Both the position numbers and the translations under genes were made by a program. Positions 44,693-56,486 of a DNA stretch of 64,000 bases are shown piece by piece. Every line of letters starts with the position of its first letter. Within the stretch, counting starts at the first letter, position 1. This DNA comes from Angiostrongylus vasorum (lineage: Eukaryota; Nematoda; Chromadorea; Rhabditida; Metastrongylidae). The stretch covers positions 2,215,276 through 2,279,275 of the forward strand of contig JADANN010000461.1 in assembly GCA_018806985.1 (NCBI GenBank), in the 5' to 3' direction. The notes beneath the pieces were generated by a model that was not told the DNA's origin, did no database searches, and saw only the letters and a program-made list of their open reading frames with translations.

Positions 44693-44873
44693 CCTTTGGT
44701 TTTTTTCCTGGCCACTTTCTTCTCTTTCTCAAAATAAAAAAACGAAAAACATTCTTCCAAATACCACCTTAGATATCAAATACCTTAATAAAAGTATTAT
44801 GGAAATGAGTACGACTAGTGATATCGAAATAGTTGATTATTCGTTTCTCACGCGAATTTTTCATTCCGAAAGA

Positions 44874-44943
44874 ACCTCTCGCTCTCGCTCTCTCTCTCAC
44901 TCTCCTTCTTCTTCCTCTCTGTTCCTCTCTCTCTCTCTCTCCG
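44874..44943 (+). repeat. CT-rich low-complexity tract
   Basis: TCTCGCTCTCGCTCTCTCTC-like run. Confidence 0.85.
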
Positions 44944-45180
44944 AGCCAGATTGATAAAAGCTATGGAACTTCATTACTATTCACTATCGATCCCTTCTAC
45001 ACACCACCAAATTAGGGTGTTCATTTATTTACGTTTATAGTCAGCATCCATTAATTTGCCTGAAGTAGTGTTTCTGAGAAAAGCGGCTAGAACCTAAAAT
45101 CACACTGCCACTTCTATCATCTGTAATTCCAATAAGTACAAATGTATTGACCTATACACAATATTAGCACCAAGATAGTA

Positions 45181-45455
45181 AGGAAGGGCATGTACCGTTG
45201 TGGTTAGAGGTGCTTTGCAATTTAAAGAGAGGTGGTTGGTTTGACCCCGCGCCTGGTGCTGCCAAGCTTTCCGCATCTCCAGAGTCGACAAATTGGTATT
45301 AGATTTCTCTGGCCAGCTCGAGGCACGGACTTCTTACGTCGCTAAGCCCCAGGAAGTAATTGCGTTGAAAAAATACGCATTAAGTCACTTTAACGGTACT
45401 TGATGAAGCGCTTGAATGACTGAATTAGATTATACGCTTTATCCCTTTATCTCTC
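45181..45455 (+). repeat. Family A SINE, diverged
   Basis: Head AAGGGCATGTACCGTTGTGG with box B GGTTTGACCCC. Body words are weakly conserved; 3' TACGCTTTATCCCTTTAT. Confidence 0.6.
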
Positions 45456-46299
45456 TAACATAGTTGTGAACGCAGTGTAGTTTTTCGAGCATTTGTGGTA
45501 AATTTTTGGTGATTACTGAAGTTAAGGAGCTGAGTACTTGATAAACATAGAAGCTGAGTCTTCTATATCTATCTAGTTCATTTATATTTAAAACTTCCTC
45601 GAAAATGAAGCCTCCAGAAAATATAAACGAAACAAGGAACTACAAGTTTTAACACAAATCCGCCAATTGCAAATGTCAGCGAGGTAATGGGTGACGTCGA
45701 CGTTTCCTGTTGGACGAAATCTCGCTTGTTCAATTTGCTTCACTCTTCGAAATAAGAGATTTTACTAGAAAAAAAAGATCTCTTGCGAACCACAGAAGTC
45801 CTGAGCTTCATTCTGTCAGAATAAGATCGAGAAACCTTCTATACAGCTAGTCCGCAAATTGTAATTGTTTTTCCTTTTGTTAATAAAATTCATAAAATTC
45901 AATGTGAGCTCAGATATACTGTCATAAATGTGGAAAGCGCAATTAGTTCCGTAGACAAATGCATTGAAATCAATGCGTGAGATGCGTTCCAAACCGTTTC
46001 CATGAAACCAATTTGTTGGAGAGGTAGACGCCAACACTTCACATATATACCACCTTATTTTGAACTAGTTTTTTGTCCGAATCCAAAGAATCGGAATTCC
46101 ATTGTCCGTGGATTTTACGTGGTTGTTGCTACCTACACACAATAACAACATCATCATTCGTTCGAGCCCTCCACACTTCCAACTCCACTTTCACCACAGC
46201 CATCCGCCCCCCTTCTAACGTATTGTCCAGTGGCGGAAATGAACCAGCATTATTCCAGAATATATAGTCTTCCCAAAAACTTTCATAGGATTCACAATG

Positions 46300-46545
46300 T
46301 TGACTTTTTATTTACTGCCTTTTGATAGCTTTCACGACAGGGTATTATTTGTGAAACAACCACAATGATGCTGAGATATTTGCAAAACTCCGGGCCGCAG
46401 GTGTCTACGGTGGGGAACGAACGCGCTATTGTCCTTTCCGGGTAGTAACGCACATCACACTATGCGGGTCCTTCGTTTCGCCTGTCTCTCAGCTCTGCGA
46501 TCCGGGGTTTTGCAAATATCCCAGCATCATTGTGGTTGTTTCACA
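46300..46545. repeat. Family B short palindromic element
   Basis: Tail TTTTTATTTACTGCC, left half to CTTCGTTTCGCCTGTCTCTC, then directly the inverted end CTGCGATCCGGGGTTTTGCA. Confidence 0.78.
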
Positions 46546-46549
46546 GGAT

Positions 46550-49500
46550 TTTTCCTCAGTGTCCTATAGTAATGGAATTGGTCAATGTCACGTTTGATGA
46601 GTGCGCCGGCTTAGCTGTTGGCTGGAAATTTCCCCTTCCTCACATTCTTTTGTTTCTATTTCTTTTTTCGTCGCATTCTCTTGAATATCACTTTTTTATG
46701 ATATCATCATGCTTACCACTTGTTTTTCCAGAACGGTATTATAGTTGTCTTATTTGAACAGCTCTATCTCGAATAATTTCATTTCCAATCCCAGTATCCA
46801 CACCAGTATTGATTGATTCAAGGTATATGAAATGAATGATAAACAGCCTGAAGTGTACGGTTTCTGAACAAATACTGCCCAAGTTCGATCTCGCAACAAA
46901 ACAACGTTTTCAGTTGACCTATTAATAGTAGGTCGATCGGCTCCGGAAGTTATTTCCTTGATCAATAACTATAATATGAACGTGCTTGGACAATTTCCTC
47001 ATAGAAACCCTTAAGAGTAGAGAACACTGGGAAAAAGAATTCCAAAGGGGAAGAACATTTTCCTTACGAAACTCCCTTCGTATTTTATGCTGTTTAGGCT
47101 TTCGAAAAGAAGATTTCATTTGCTTAATCTTTTGAGAATGAAAAAAGTGGATTTCTCTAGAAATAAGTGTGATGGATTAAACTCCCGTTAGATTTGTTGA
47201 GCTCAGTTATCCAACTCTCTGTCATAAGCGAACCAAGTACTTTCGAAAAATATTTTTTTGATATTCACTACTTTTAGCAGTTGAAGAATAAATTGAGCTC
47301 TCAACGCTCATGTCGTTTTTCTCTTGTTCTTTTTTTCTTTTTTTTCCTCCTTTCTTTCTCTTTTCTCTCTCTCTCTCTTTTTTCTCTTTCATACACATGC
47401 ACATACACGCGTATATACACATCTAAACACACACATACCTACACACATACATACAAGTTTGTACAATATCTCACTCAAGTTACCTCAGTTTCTCATGGCC
47501 TTAGATTTCTAGAATATTTTAAAACACTTCGAATAATATACTCATATAATTCGCTCTCAATGAAATCGTCTGTGAATGGTTCCTTGAAAGGAAGCGCAAC
47601 GTCAGCGCGCCTACGTTCAGCTAGGACAATATTCTTTTTGCATGATTGTCCTCGATCAATAAATCAATAATTCTATAAAGTGCTGCTACATGCTTGTTAT
47701 TTGAGTTGGTATTCTTGATGAAGGAAAAAAAGCCAAGCCAAAAAAAGCGAATAGCATTCATAATAGTACCAGAACGGAATTTAACAAAATAGAGACTATC
47801 ATTTTAAAATGATATTTTTTTTCTATATTTGGGAAAATAAAAAAAACAAAACAAAAAAGGGCAAAAACCGGGCGTCAGTGGAATAATCAAAAGAGAAATA
47901 GCAAGCACAAAGACGCATGTAGTTTGGAGATGAAAAGTAGATAAATCAGTTGGAGTTAGTAAAACATATGGCACTTGATCATAGAGAAAATCAAACAAAA
48001 ATCATATTCTAAACTCTGAGAATTTTTGGAGCGTTTTAACAGTTATGAGGCATATTTGACTCATACCACCTACAAAAAGTACAACACAGTACGAAAATGG
48101 AAAGCATTCGTCGTTTTTTAGTGTGTTAGTAAATGTTTGGCTTGGAAAGCACATTTTTTTTCGGATAGGTACCAATATTAATAGATGGGATCGAAATTCA
48201 TGTTACTGTACGCACCTTTACTATTACGATTACATTAAAAATGTGCCGATCAATAACTATTTAACATATTCCGTTCGAAAGGGCTTTGGACGCTTGTAAT
48301 TGAACCAGCCACGATCACCACCTCGGCAAACTTCACATCGCTTCTCGTATCGTCATAAAATCATCGATCGATTTTCGATCGATCCATTGATCGTCGTCCT
48401 TTTTTTTCAATGGAGTTGCGATCGCAGTCACTTAGAAGGCCAAAAAACAGGCAAGTAACAAATATGATTACGAACTTCTACGTTCATTTCATTTACCAGG
48501 AGGCAAAATAAAAAAATTGTGAAAAAAATGATAAGATCGGAGTGGAGTAGGAAATGATGAAAAACTTAGTCTTTTCAGTGATTATGTTTTATTCCTTACA
48601 AACCAGAACTAAGCTCATCTTAGAAATGTAGTTTCACCTAACTGGAATGAAAATCAAACTATTCGGTCCACGTTTCCGGTAATCAATAGTTTTTTTTCCA
48701 TAAGTATATATTTTATAAATATCCTGCTACAAAACTTTGTTTTGTCACCTCTAGTTCTTTTCTCTCACCAATCTCTATTAGCATTCAATATCGATCTCAA
48801 ACTGGAAGACGAAGAAAGGAACTAAATAAAAGTAGAAAATAAGTTTTTTTGATCTCAAGAGTTCTTCCCAAATATGAGCGTGGAAGTGTGGCGTAGTGGC
48901 GTATGAATTTATTCATACACACATACTCTCTGGTTCGATCATTTATGAGAACATGGCGACATTTCATACCATAAAGATGGATTTTAATGGTTTTTAAGTA
49001 GTAGTAGGTCCTTTTATATAGCCGATAAAACTAATAACACTAACCTGACAACAAGCCAGCATCACTAAGTCACCATAATCCGGACCGAGTAGCGGTAGAT
49101 ATGTGTTCTTCCTCTTTTTTTTTCCCTTTTTAGTTTTCGGTGAGTTTATATGGAAATGGAACGCAAATGAGGTATCCCGCTGAGTTTGATGAATGCTGTA
49201 CGCATTGTGCTTCTAGGCTTTTTAGAAACGAATTTAAGGCTGGCCGAATGCCAACAAAAAGGCTAACTCTTTTGAATTCTTAATGACGTCTTTTCTTTTG
49301 TTTTCTTTTCTTCTCTTCTTTTTTCCCCCATTTAATGGTCTTTCAAAGTACGCGGCAAGGTTCAAAGTAAAAGCTTAACGTGTTAAATAGCTAAGTAATT
49401 TGATCAATGGTTCGACTTTATACCTTAACTACAAAATGCGAAGCATAACCTTATTATCACGCCGATCAATTCTAACAGTTGACATTGATTGATTTGAAGT

Positions 49501-50230
49501 ACAAGTTATGAACTCAGCTTGCATCGATCAGTAAGCCGGCGAGATTCATCGATACCGAATAGAGTTCTGTTTTCGTTGCAAGCAAATCTCCTATTATTAC
49601 TGTTTGTGGTCGATTCAGACGCATGAACAAAAACAATCTGTTATTGATCGGCAGTATGTCCAATTTATTTAAGTAGTTAAAAAAATTGCAGTATAGAGAC
49701 TACTTTATAAATTAGCGACATGGATGATCTGTTAAACTGCATAACATGAATGATCAGTGATCGGCCATGTTGTTCCCTTCTTAACCAAATCTCAATCGAT
49801 ATCAGGGGTTTCAATAAAACCATGGGTTTTTTGCTCATTACTATTGATTTTTTCCCCTACTAAAAATTCATGTTGCGATGTGAATTTTGCTGTTTAGAAG
49901 AGCTTAATATGAAGAAAGAGCTTCTTTTTTCAACAGCCAACTCTAGTTCATCTTACATTTGTTCTATATTTTCCCATACTTTTTTTTTACTTTTCTATCA
50001 CGTAGTGATATAATACTCCCTAAGAACTTTTGGGGGTCGGAACACCAATACTTTTTAAAAAAAAAGTCCTAATATTGTTGACTAAACAAGTGTCAGAAGT
50101 TTTCATCAATGCGTACCGTACGCTTCCCCCATTCTGTCGTGCATCCTGGTATGATATACTCTACGGCAGAACGATGAGCGGTTCTGTCGATGGCATGTCA
50201 AGCTGTTTTACCAACAAGCGATAAATCATA
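46550..50230. other. Repeat-poor AT-rich region
   Basis: Only a CT/CA-rich tract (47325-47455) and a decayed tRNA-like word set near 48885-48950 (GTGTGGCGTAGTGGCG, GGTTCGATC) were seen. Nested GATCGATC palindromes lie at 48360-48395. No exon was recognised, although introns of the plus-strand gene would cross here. Confidence 0.4.
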
Positions 50231-50475
50231 ACTGAGCCTTGGTCAGTCCAACGCATTCGACTCCATTCGTAACATTGTAGAGATCACTGAACGCAGGTCT
50301 GCCCTATATAATAATTTTCGATAACACACCGATGTAGTAAATCCGTTTTTTTTTATCCTTCCAGTGAGTTTTGGTACCGATTTGCCACGATCATTGAGTG
50401 AAGAAGTGCTTGGTTAGCCCGGGACAAACGATGGTGTACCCAAATATGTGTCGTGGTGTTGATAGCTGCCCGGAT
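50231..50475 (-). repeat. Family A SINE, diverged
   Basis: Minus-strand words remain (CATTCGACTCCATTCGTAAC, GGTACCGATTTGCCACG), with a degenerate head. Confidence 0.5.
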
Positions 50476-50651
50476 TTCGTTCGGAATTTTAAAAAACTTA
50501 AATTTCGTTTTCATTCCTTTGGGGAATTCTAACTCTCTACAACTTTAGAAATCAAACGGTCGCTCTAAGGAATCATACTTACTCTTAAATAGATAGAACA
50601 AAGCCCTTTCCTACAAGTTGATCACCTACTCAGCTCCTCAACTATTTATAA

Positions 50652-50936
50652 AGGGATAAAGGACAAAGATCTCGGTGTTGATCAATCCCCTGAGGGATGC
50701 GCCATGCATTCGACTTCATCAAGCATCGTTTGGAGGTGACTGAATGCATATCTGGCCCTTTACAATGACTCGCGGTGGCTACCGATGTATCGAGCCAGTG
50801 CTGCTATCCTACCTGACAAGTCTGGTACCAATTTGCCCTACCCCGGAGGGATGGAAGGCTTGGTGGGCCATGGGCGCAGGGATCGATTCCACATGTGTGT
50901 CGCAGTGGCGCCTCCAACCACTGCTCCACGCCCGCC
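50652..50936 (-). repeat. Family A tRNA-derived SINE
   Basis: Full-length minus-strand copy ending in head GGCGGGCGTGGAGCAGTGG. Confidence 0.88.
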
Positions 50937-51249
50937 CATCAACTTTTTGTAAGTTCGAAAAATTATCAACGGTTTGAGAAAAACGAGTTTCGGACCTTAA
51001 TTGTGATAAGTTAATACACTTTTATGATAAATTGACTTTAGACTCAAATGTCAAGGGTTAATTTTTATTCTAATGAAAACGTGGTGTTTGGCATGAAAAT
51101 GTCTCGGTTTCGAGTCATTCAGGGTCAATCTGCTAGTGAATAACTCCGAACTCGAGCAGACTTAAACGGAAAACTTTTACACGGTGATTAGCGCAAGTCT
51201 AAAAAACTACGTAGTGAAGAAAATAAATTCTATAACCGTCTTTTAACTG

Positions 51250-51460
51250 AAATAATATAAAATAGCTGAGAGAAAGGCGAAACGAAGGACCCGCATGGTG
51301 TAGTGGTGAACGCGTTAGCCCCGGAAAGGGTAATTGCGCGTTGGTTCCTCACCGCAGACACCTGCGGTCCGGAGTTTTGCAAATATCTCAGCATCATTGT
51401 GGTTGCATTTCGCATAATACCCTGCCGTGAAAAGTTGTAGCAGGCAGCAAACAACAAATG
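51250..51460 (+). repeat. Family B half element
   Basis: GCGAAACGAAGGACCCGCAT, box A GTAGTGGTGAACGCG, box B GTTGGTTCC, CTCAGCATCATTGTGGTTGC and tail GTAGCAGGCAGCAAAC. A clean single half, useful as a consensus. Confidence 0.82.
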
Positions 51461-51648
51461 GGACGTTATAATATAAAATACTTTTTTCGAGCGACGAGAA
51501 TAATTGAGTCAGTTCTATGTGGAAGCCCACATAAAATCCACAGTGTTTTTTGCGATGATCAAAAAATCGATAACCGAACACTATTAAGCAATTTAAATTA
51601 GGATTTCTTAGAACTACGTAAACCATGAATTTTAATAGTAATCCTTCT

Positions 51649-51986
51649 TAACCTTTTTACTGGCTGTCTATTCTTTTTTAACGGCAGGGTATGTTGTGAA
51701 ATACAGCTTCTACAATGCTGAGATATTTGCAAAACTCCGGATCGCATGTGTCTACGGTGGGGGAACGAACGCGCTATTGTCCTTTCCGGGGAGTTACGCG
51801 TTCACCACCACACCATACCATTGCTGATGGCAAAAGATCGATAGAACTAGCTGAGAGACAGGCGAAACGAAGGACCCGCATGGTGCGGTGGTGAGCGCAT
51901 TACTCTCTGGGAAGGACAATAGTGCGTTCGTTTTCCACCGCAGGCACCTGCGGTCCATACTTTTGCAAATATCTCAGCATTGTAGA
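51649..51986. repeat. Family B palindromic element with 12-bp target-site duplication
   Basis: AGTAATCCTTCT at 51637-51648 and 51987-51998. Inside are an inverted tail and half on the left (TTTTACTGGCTGTC, ACAATGCTGAGATATTTGC) and a plus-oriented half on the right, so the two tRNA-like heads face each other. Confidence 0.88.
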
Positions 51987-52284
51987 AGTAATCCTTCTCT
52001 ATTTTCAATCTAACTGCCACGATTAATTCCTGGCTATCACGTAAAAAACTTTCCAAAAATCCAAAAAAATAGCTCCTTTAGGTTAAATAATAAGCAACCA
52101 ATGTTAAATTTTATACCATATCATTCTTTTCCACTGTACATTTATATAATACAAATAGAACTGTCTTAACCAGTTCACTACTAAAAAATATCGCGATCGA
52201 TTTGATCTCGAAATATTTCTAGTCCTAATCGTTTGCTAAGTTCTACGGCTAAAAAGCATCTAGTGGCAAGAGTTTTGACTCAAC

Positions 52285-52665
52285 TACAAGGATCCTAAGA
52301 TATGAGCAAAACTGAGGCCTCATGAAGGCTTGGGACTAGCGCCTATCCTTTCCGTGGGCTTATGTGCTATCCACTATGCTAACCGAAGCCCTCGAATTGC
52401 CTTCCTCTCAGTTGTGTTTCTACTGCATCGATGCTACCACCAGTCATTCTTCAAAAAGAAAGGATCTGGGTATCTGGGTCGTACAAAACGGCATCGAACC
52501 CAATTAAACTGAATCTGCAGTCAGGATTACCAAGTAAGGCTAATCGCAAGTTCGAAGCTCACTAAGGGTCCCCTTTTTGCTTATGTCTCAGCATTCGTGT
52601 GGTTGTATTTCGTATTGTATAATGCCATGAAAAAAAAGTGAGTAGGCAGCAAATGAGAGTTAAGA
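52285..52665. repeat. Family B relative with a different tRNA-like head
   Basis: Minus strand at 52285-52400 reads GGTTAGCATAGTGGATAGC (box A-like). The right end carries the family B tail words CATTCGTGTGGTTGTATTTC and GAGTAGGCAGCAAATG. Confidence 0.6.
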
Positions 52666-52864
52666 CAATGTTAACAAAAAAACTATGTGAAACAAAAAAA
52701 AACACTGTTTTCGCTTTCTTCAAAGCCCGATTGATCCGAGCGGGTCGTGCAGAGTTCGCTTTTCGATATGGGCCTTCGTAATCGCATCGAGTCGAATGCA
52801 GTACAGCACCGCTCGAATGACGTGACCTCATTCGGCGGTGCTCTTTTTATAGAGCACGGAGAAA

Positions 52865-53060
52865 AAACAAACGATTATCAACGGATAATCATTATCAACA
52901 ACAATGAGGTTTCTTCAGAACTGTGCTCCACTGGATTCGACTCGATGGGATTATAATGATCCACATCGGAAGAAAGACGTGTGGACAATCGACTCGGAGC
53001 AATCCGGCTCTGAAGAAGACACCAAAACAGTGGTCGGATAAAGTTTCTTTATCACTGTTA
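52865..53060 (+). repeat. Family D repeat (PLE-like 3' end)
   Basis: ACGATTATCAACGGATAATC, TCCACTGGATTCGACTCGAT, GGACAATCGACTCGGAGC and the 3' motif GCTCTGAAGAAGACACC at 53009-53037 followed by GGATAAAG. Confidence 0.6.
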
Positions 53061-53518
53061 AAGGAAAGTGGGCTTTCGAAATCATGTTGACAAAGTCTGA
53101 GGGGGAGGAAAAGTATGGAATGCCAGTGACAATGAAATGATTTCCACCACTATTCTATTATAACAAGAGGGTTGCGATGACCGAAAACCATTCGTAAAAA
53201 AAAGGCATTGAAATTACATTTGCGATTATCGACACTGCCAGCGAAAATACTATTATGGAATACATTCATTGGTGAAAATGCATGAAAAAAGTGCATGGTT
53301 TCGTGGAATGAATTCATCTCGCTGTGAAAACTTGCATGAGTTCTAATCCTAGCCGTCTCACCTCCATCTCAATCTCTGCAGTACTACCGTCACATCTGAT
53401 GGCTAACTTCACTATCGATTTTTTTGAATGTCATAACGTTTCATTTCTTTAACAAATAGGCGAGTTTGTTACCATGGCTGTATCCTAGAAATTTTAGTAA
53501 TTTAGGATTCCTTAACAG

Positions 53519-53553
53519 GCGACTTAGATTTTTCAGCAGTCGAAGAGGAAACG
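53519..53553 (+). CDS. Plus-strand unknown gene, exon a
   Basis: Acceptor TTCCTTAACAG, donor GTAACG, 35 nt: two bases then DLDFSAVEEET, ending in phase 0, which fits exon b. Acidic. Upstream coding exon not identified. Confidence 0.5.
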
Positions 53554-53889
53554 GTAACGAGAATCACTAGGAAGATGTAGCTGAGTAAAAAATATATCAT
53601 GTCTACTTTATGTCCCGAAGAAACAAAGCCCTATTATAAAAGGCTTGTCCTTCTTGCCGTTTTATGACAGAAAAAAATAACGGAACTGGTAATTTCAAAC
53701 ATGAACTTATTAGTGAACGGTAAGAAACTTATGTGGTGTCATCAACGCTGAACTACTCATCATATAATAGACTTTCTCTAATATTGCTTTTTTGCAATCA
53801 TAGAGGTAATTTGAATATTCCGACTAGCGTTCAGTTTTCACTGATGCTCACCATTTTGCTTATTTGGTTCAGCTCTATCGGTTTTAGAT

Positions 53890-54084
53890 AACGAGTAGTG
53901 CGGTGGTAGTGATCCTGTTCATTACGCGGATGACCCAACCTACCTAGTCACTGGTACGACCCGCATCGGACACACCAATCGTCTCAGCCTTTCGGAGTCG
54001 GAAAATTTGTACTTGAGTTATCTAGAACAATCTCACTACCTCTATCCACGTGGGAATACTGTAGTGCAGCTATCTCAGGATTCC
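53890..54084 (+). repeat. Family F repeat, left part, interrupted by PLE insertion
   Basis: Head ACGAGTAGTGCGGTGGTAGT, CAGCCTTTCGGAGTCGG, then CACGTGGGAATACTGTAGTG and AGCTATCTCAGGATTCC. It resumes at 54434 with AAGAAGAGTAGAGTCGACC. Confidence 0.6.
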
Positions 54085-54418
54085 CACGTCCGACTTTCAT
54101 TAACCTCAGCATTGATCAAGTAATTCTTCGTATTCTTGTTGAGCAAAGACGAGGTGTTATTTTTATTCTTTATTCACGAGCAAGCTGACGTTTCGGCGGA
54201 TTTCGCCTTCCTCAGAGCCTACCCACTATTCTCCTCCAGAGGCGGTCCTCCAAATACTGAGCACAAAAAGTTTTCCTTCGTCTCGCACTTCTTCCACTTG
54301 GCGAACATCTCGTTTTGTCGGCACAGTAGTATACTGCGCACCTGTCTACGATGAAGATTGTTCGTGAATAAAGAATAAAAATAACACCTCGTGTTTGCTC
54401 AACAAGAATACGAAGAAT
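54085..54418. mobile_element. Penelope-like terminal sequences inserted head-to-head, with target-site duplication
   Basis: The left part is a minus-strand 3' terminus (GAAAGTCGGACGTG ... AATAAAG motif ... CTGAGGAAGGCG on the minus strand). The right part is a plus-strand terminus (GTGAATAAAGAATAAAAATA, AACAAGAATACGAAG). The flanks TATCTCAGGATTCC (54071-54084) and TATCTCAGGGATTCC (54419-54433) are a target duplication within family F. No coding sequence remains between. Confidence 0.75.
54184..54215 (-). ncRNA. Hammerhead-like core motif at PLE 3' end (best copy)
   Basis: Minus strand: CTGAGGA, then A-GGCG-AAATC-CGCC, then GAAAC and GTC. GGCG/CGCC forms helix II. Bases before CTGAGGA (AGGCT) can pair with those after GTC (AGCTT) as helix I with one wobble. 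Helix III would be formed only by ACGU, which is self-complementary, so cleavage would need a dimer. PLEs are known to encode hammerheads. Confidence 0.45.
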
Positions 54419-54433
54419 TATCTCAGGGATTCC

Positions 54434-54620
54434 AAGAAGAGTAGAGTCGACCAGAATTCAACGACGTTCAAGAAAAAGCCGAGGAAATCATCAATCAGCA
54501 GGCGAACCCACACGCAAATAAAGTCCGAAGACCTTTTTTGGATGGTGAATACGAAAAAAACTAATCGAATTCAAGAAGGCAGCGATCTGCACAATACTAC
54601 ATGTTTGATGTCGAGTCATG
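54434..54620 (+). repeat. Family F repeat, right part
   Basis: Continues family F after the PLE insertion: AGAATTCAACGACGTTCAAG, TGGATGGTGAATACG, ATCGAATTCAAGAAGG, TCGAGTCATGCGATG. Confidence 0.6.
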
Positions 54621-54761
54621 CGATGAATAAGTAGCAATTTACTGATGCAGAACGAAAGGAAACGGATTTGGTTAGCAATGAAGTCGAGGTCGAGTCTGGT
54701 ATAGCGAAATGTTCGTCGTAATGGAATCATAATACGGCTAAATATATATCTCTTGATGACT

Positions 54762-54900
54762 TCTATGATGTTGAGATATTTACAAAACTCCGGACCGTAG
54801 GTGTCTGCGGTGGTGAACGAACGCGCCACCACACCATGCGGGTCCTTCGTTCCGTCTGTCCCTCAGCCTATCGATCACTGCCATCAACAATCACCCGTCA
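54762..54900 (-). repeat. Family B half element
   Basis: GATGTTGAGATATTTACAAA, GGACCGTAGGTGTCTGCGG, a short central deletion, CACACCATGCGGGTCC and CATCAACAATCACCCGTCA. Confidence 0.75.
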
Positions 54901-55282
54901 GGATCAGATATGAGTAGAATGGATATAAAAAGAGCCGTATGAAGAATACAGTGCGATTCTCATCTGTGGTATCTTCCTTTTCCCAATTATCACACCCTTC
55001 TTACTCTCACTCTGTCCCGTTCGTAGGGAATTTCGACTATTTCGTCTAGGAATGATAAAGAAAAAGATAAGCGTATGTGGGTCGGACAAGGATTAGGTGG
55101 CGTCGTTGCATGGGATTCGGTTAGTGTTTAACAGTGGAAATGTACTAGTAAAGGTTTATGTGATGCAGATATTCAAAGGCAAAAAGTTATTAGAAAAATT
55201 CGACTATACATGGAAAATCGATGATTTCTACTCATTAGCCTTATGAATGTTCAACTGAGAAGTCGGGTAATGAATGTTTCAG

Positions 55283-55347
55283 GTTACCGATGCAACAATG
55301 TCGGACAGGCGTCATTCAATGACGGCACAAATATCACGTCAAGCACG
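55283..55347 (+). CDS. Plus-strand unknown gene, exon b
   Basis: Acceptor AATGTTTCAG, donor GTAGGT, 65 nt. The chosen frame reads VTDATMSDRRHSMTAQISRQ and then A plus two bases; it keeps phase with both neighbours. A second frame (YRCNNVGQASFN) is also open and looks a little Ig-like, but breaks phase with exon c. RRHS is a basophilic-kinase-type site. Confidence 0.6.
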
Positions 55348-55349
55348 GT

Positions 55350-55967
55350 AGGTTCATTCATCCAGTCCTTTCTCTTTATAGATAGATATTTATATTTTTC
55401 TCTTTTTCACCTCATGCCCATTAACTAGATACTACAGAGGATGACCAAGTCCGTTCTTCACCTCTGCAGTGCTAAGGTGAATATGATAGGGTGTTCCCAA
55501 GTATGCACATACAAGTGACGGTTTTCAATCCCTATAGATCAATGGAAAGTTTACCGCATTCTGAACAGTTTCTTACCGAAGACCGAATGATTCTTTGCAG
55601 TGGTTTCCTCTATGCTGGCCTTCTGGAAACACAGGATTTCGAAGCCCCCTTCTCAGAGGATTACATGACCCTCCCAGGAAATGAATCTCTAACGCACTTC
55701 GCATTCCATTCAAAAATCCAAGGGAAAATAATCCTGTCGGAATGTTGAATAATTATGTATTGAGCATTAATACAGATGGGGTAACTTCATTAGAACTTGT
55801 CCCACATGAAATGAAGTATTATTGTTTGGGAGTGTGATGAAATGACTGTAATTGAAAAAATAAGAATTTTCGAGCAAGATAACTTGTTTATGGAAATGAA
55901 TCACACTTTCGTGGTAACCGAAACTCTTATAAAACTCTAACATACTCACTATTGTGTTACCTTTTCG
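55350..55967 (+). other. Intron with an unassigned 85-codon frame
   Basis: 55491-55748 is open on the plus strand and contains acidic stretches (FEAPFSEDYMTLPGNE). I see no motif and no flanking splice sites that place it in the neighbouring gene. It may be a decayed transposon or chance. Confidence 0.3.
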
Positions 55968-56310
55968 ATTTGCTGCCTATTACCACTTTTCACGACACGG
56001 TATTGTATGTGATACAATCACAACGTGGGTGATTAGAGGCGCCGCTGCGAAGGCTGATTTAGACTATAACCTCAGCCTAACTGGGTTCATTGCCGATTGG
56101 AGCTCCCCAGATCAATCCCATTGACGGATGATTGCTGATGGCGAAAGATCGATAGAACTAGCTGAGAGACAGGCGAAGCGTAGGACCTGCATGGTGTGGT
56201 GGTGAGCGCATCAACTCCTGGAAAGGATAACAGTGCGTTCGTTCACCACCAAAAGCACCTGCGGTCCAAAGTCTTGCAAATATCTCAGCTTCGTTGTGGT
56301 TGTGCTCACC
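55968..56310. repeat. Family B element, palindromic with decayed left half
   Basis: Left tail CTGCCTATTACCACTTTTCA, centre CCCAGATCAATCCCATTGAC, right half GAGACAGGCGAAGCGTAGG, box A GTGTGGTGGTGAGCGC, GTCTTGCAAATATCTCAGC. Confidence 0.75.
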
Positions 56311-56486
56311 GTCCTCTTATAAACGATATACATTTATGGAATAGCGGCAAAAAACAAATCTTAATTTAGCACCGAAAGCTTGCATTTAATTGACTTGACG
56401 AAAGACTTCAATAGTATGAATAGTGAAAACATTATTACTACTGTTCGTGCTTTCTAGAGCTATCTATTTTGTATTGTCATTTCCAG

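Noticed and set aside
46530..46757. 75-codon frame with MELVNVTFDECAGLAVGW
   Set aside because: Starts inside a family B copy, and no donor in a suitable place was seen.
55243..55428. Ig-like reading YRCNNVGQASFN
   Set aside because: Alternative frame of exon b; it breaks phase with exons a and c, and no second Ig cysteine block was found nearby.
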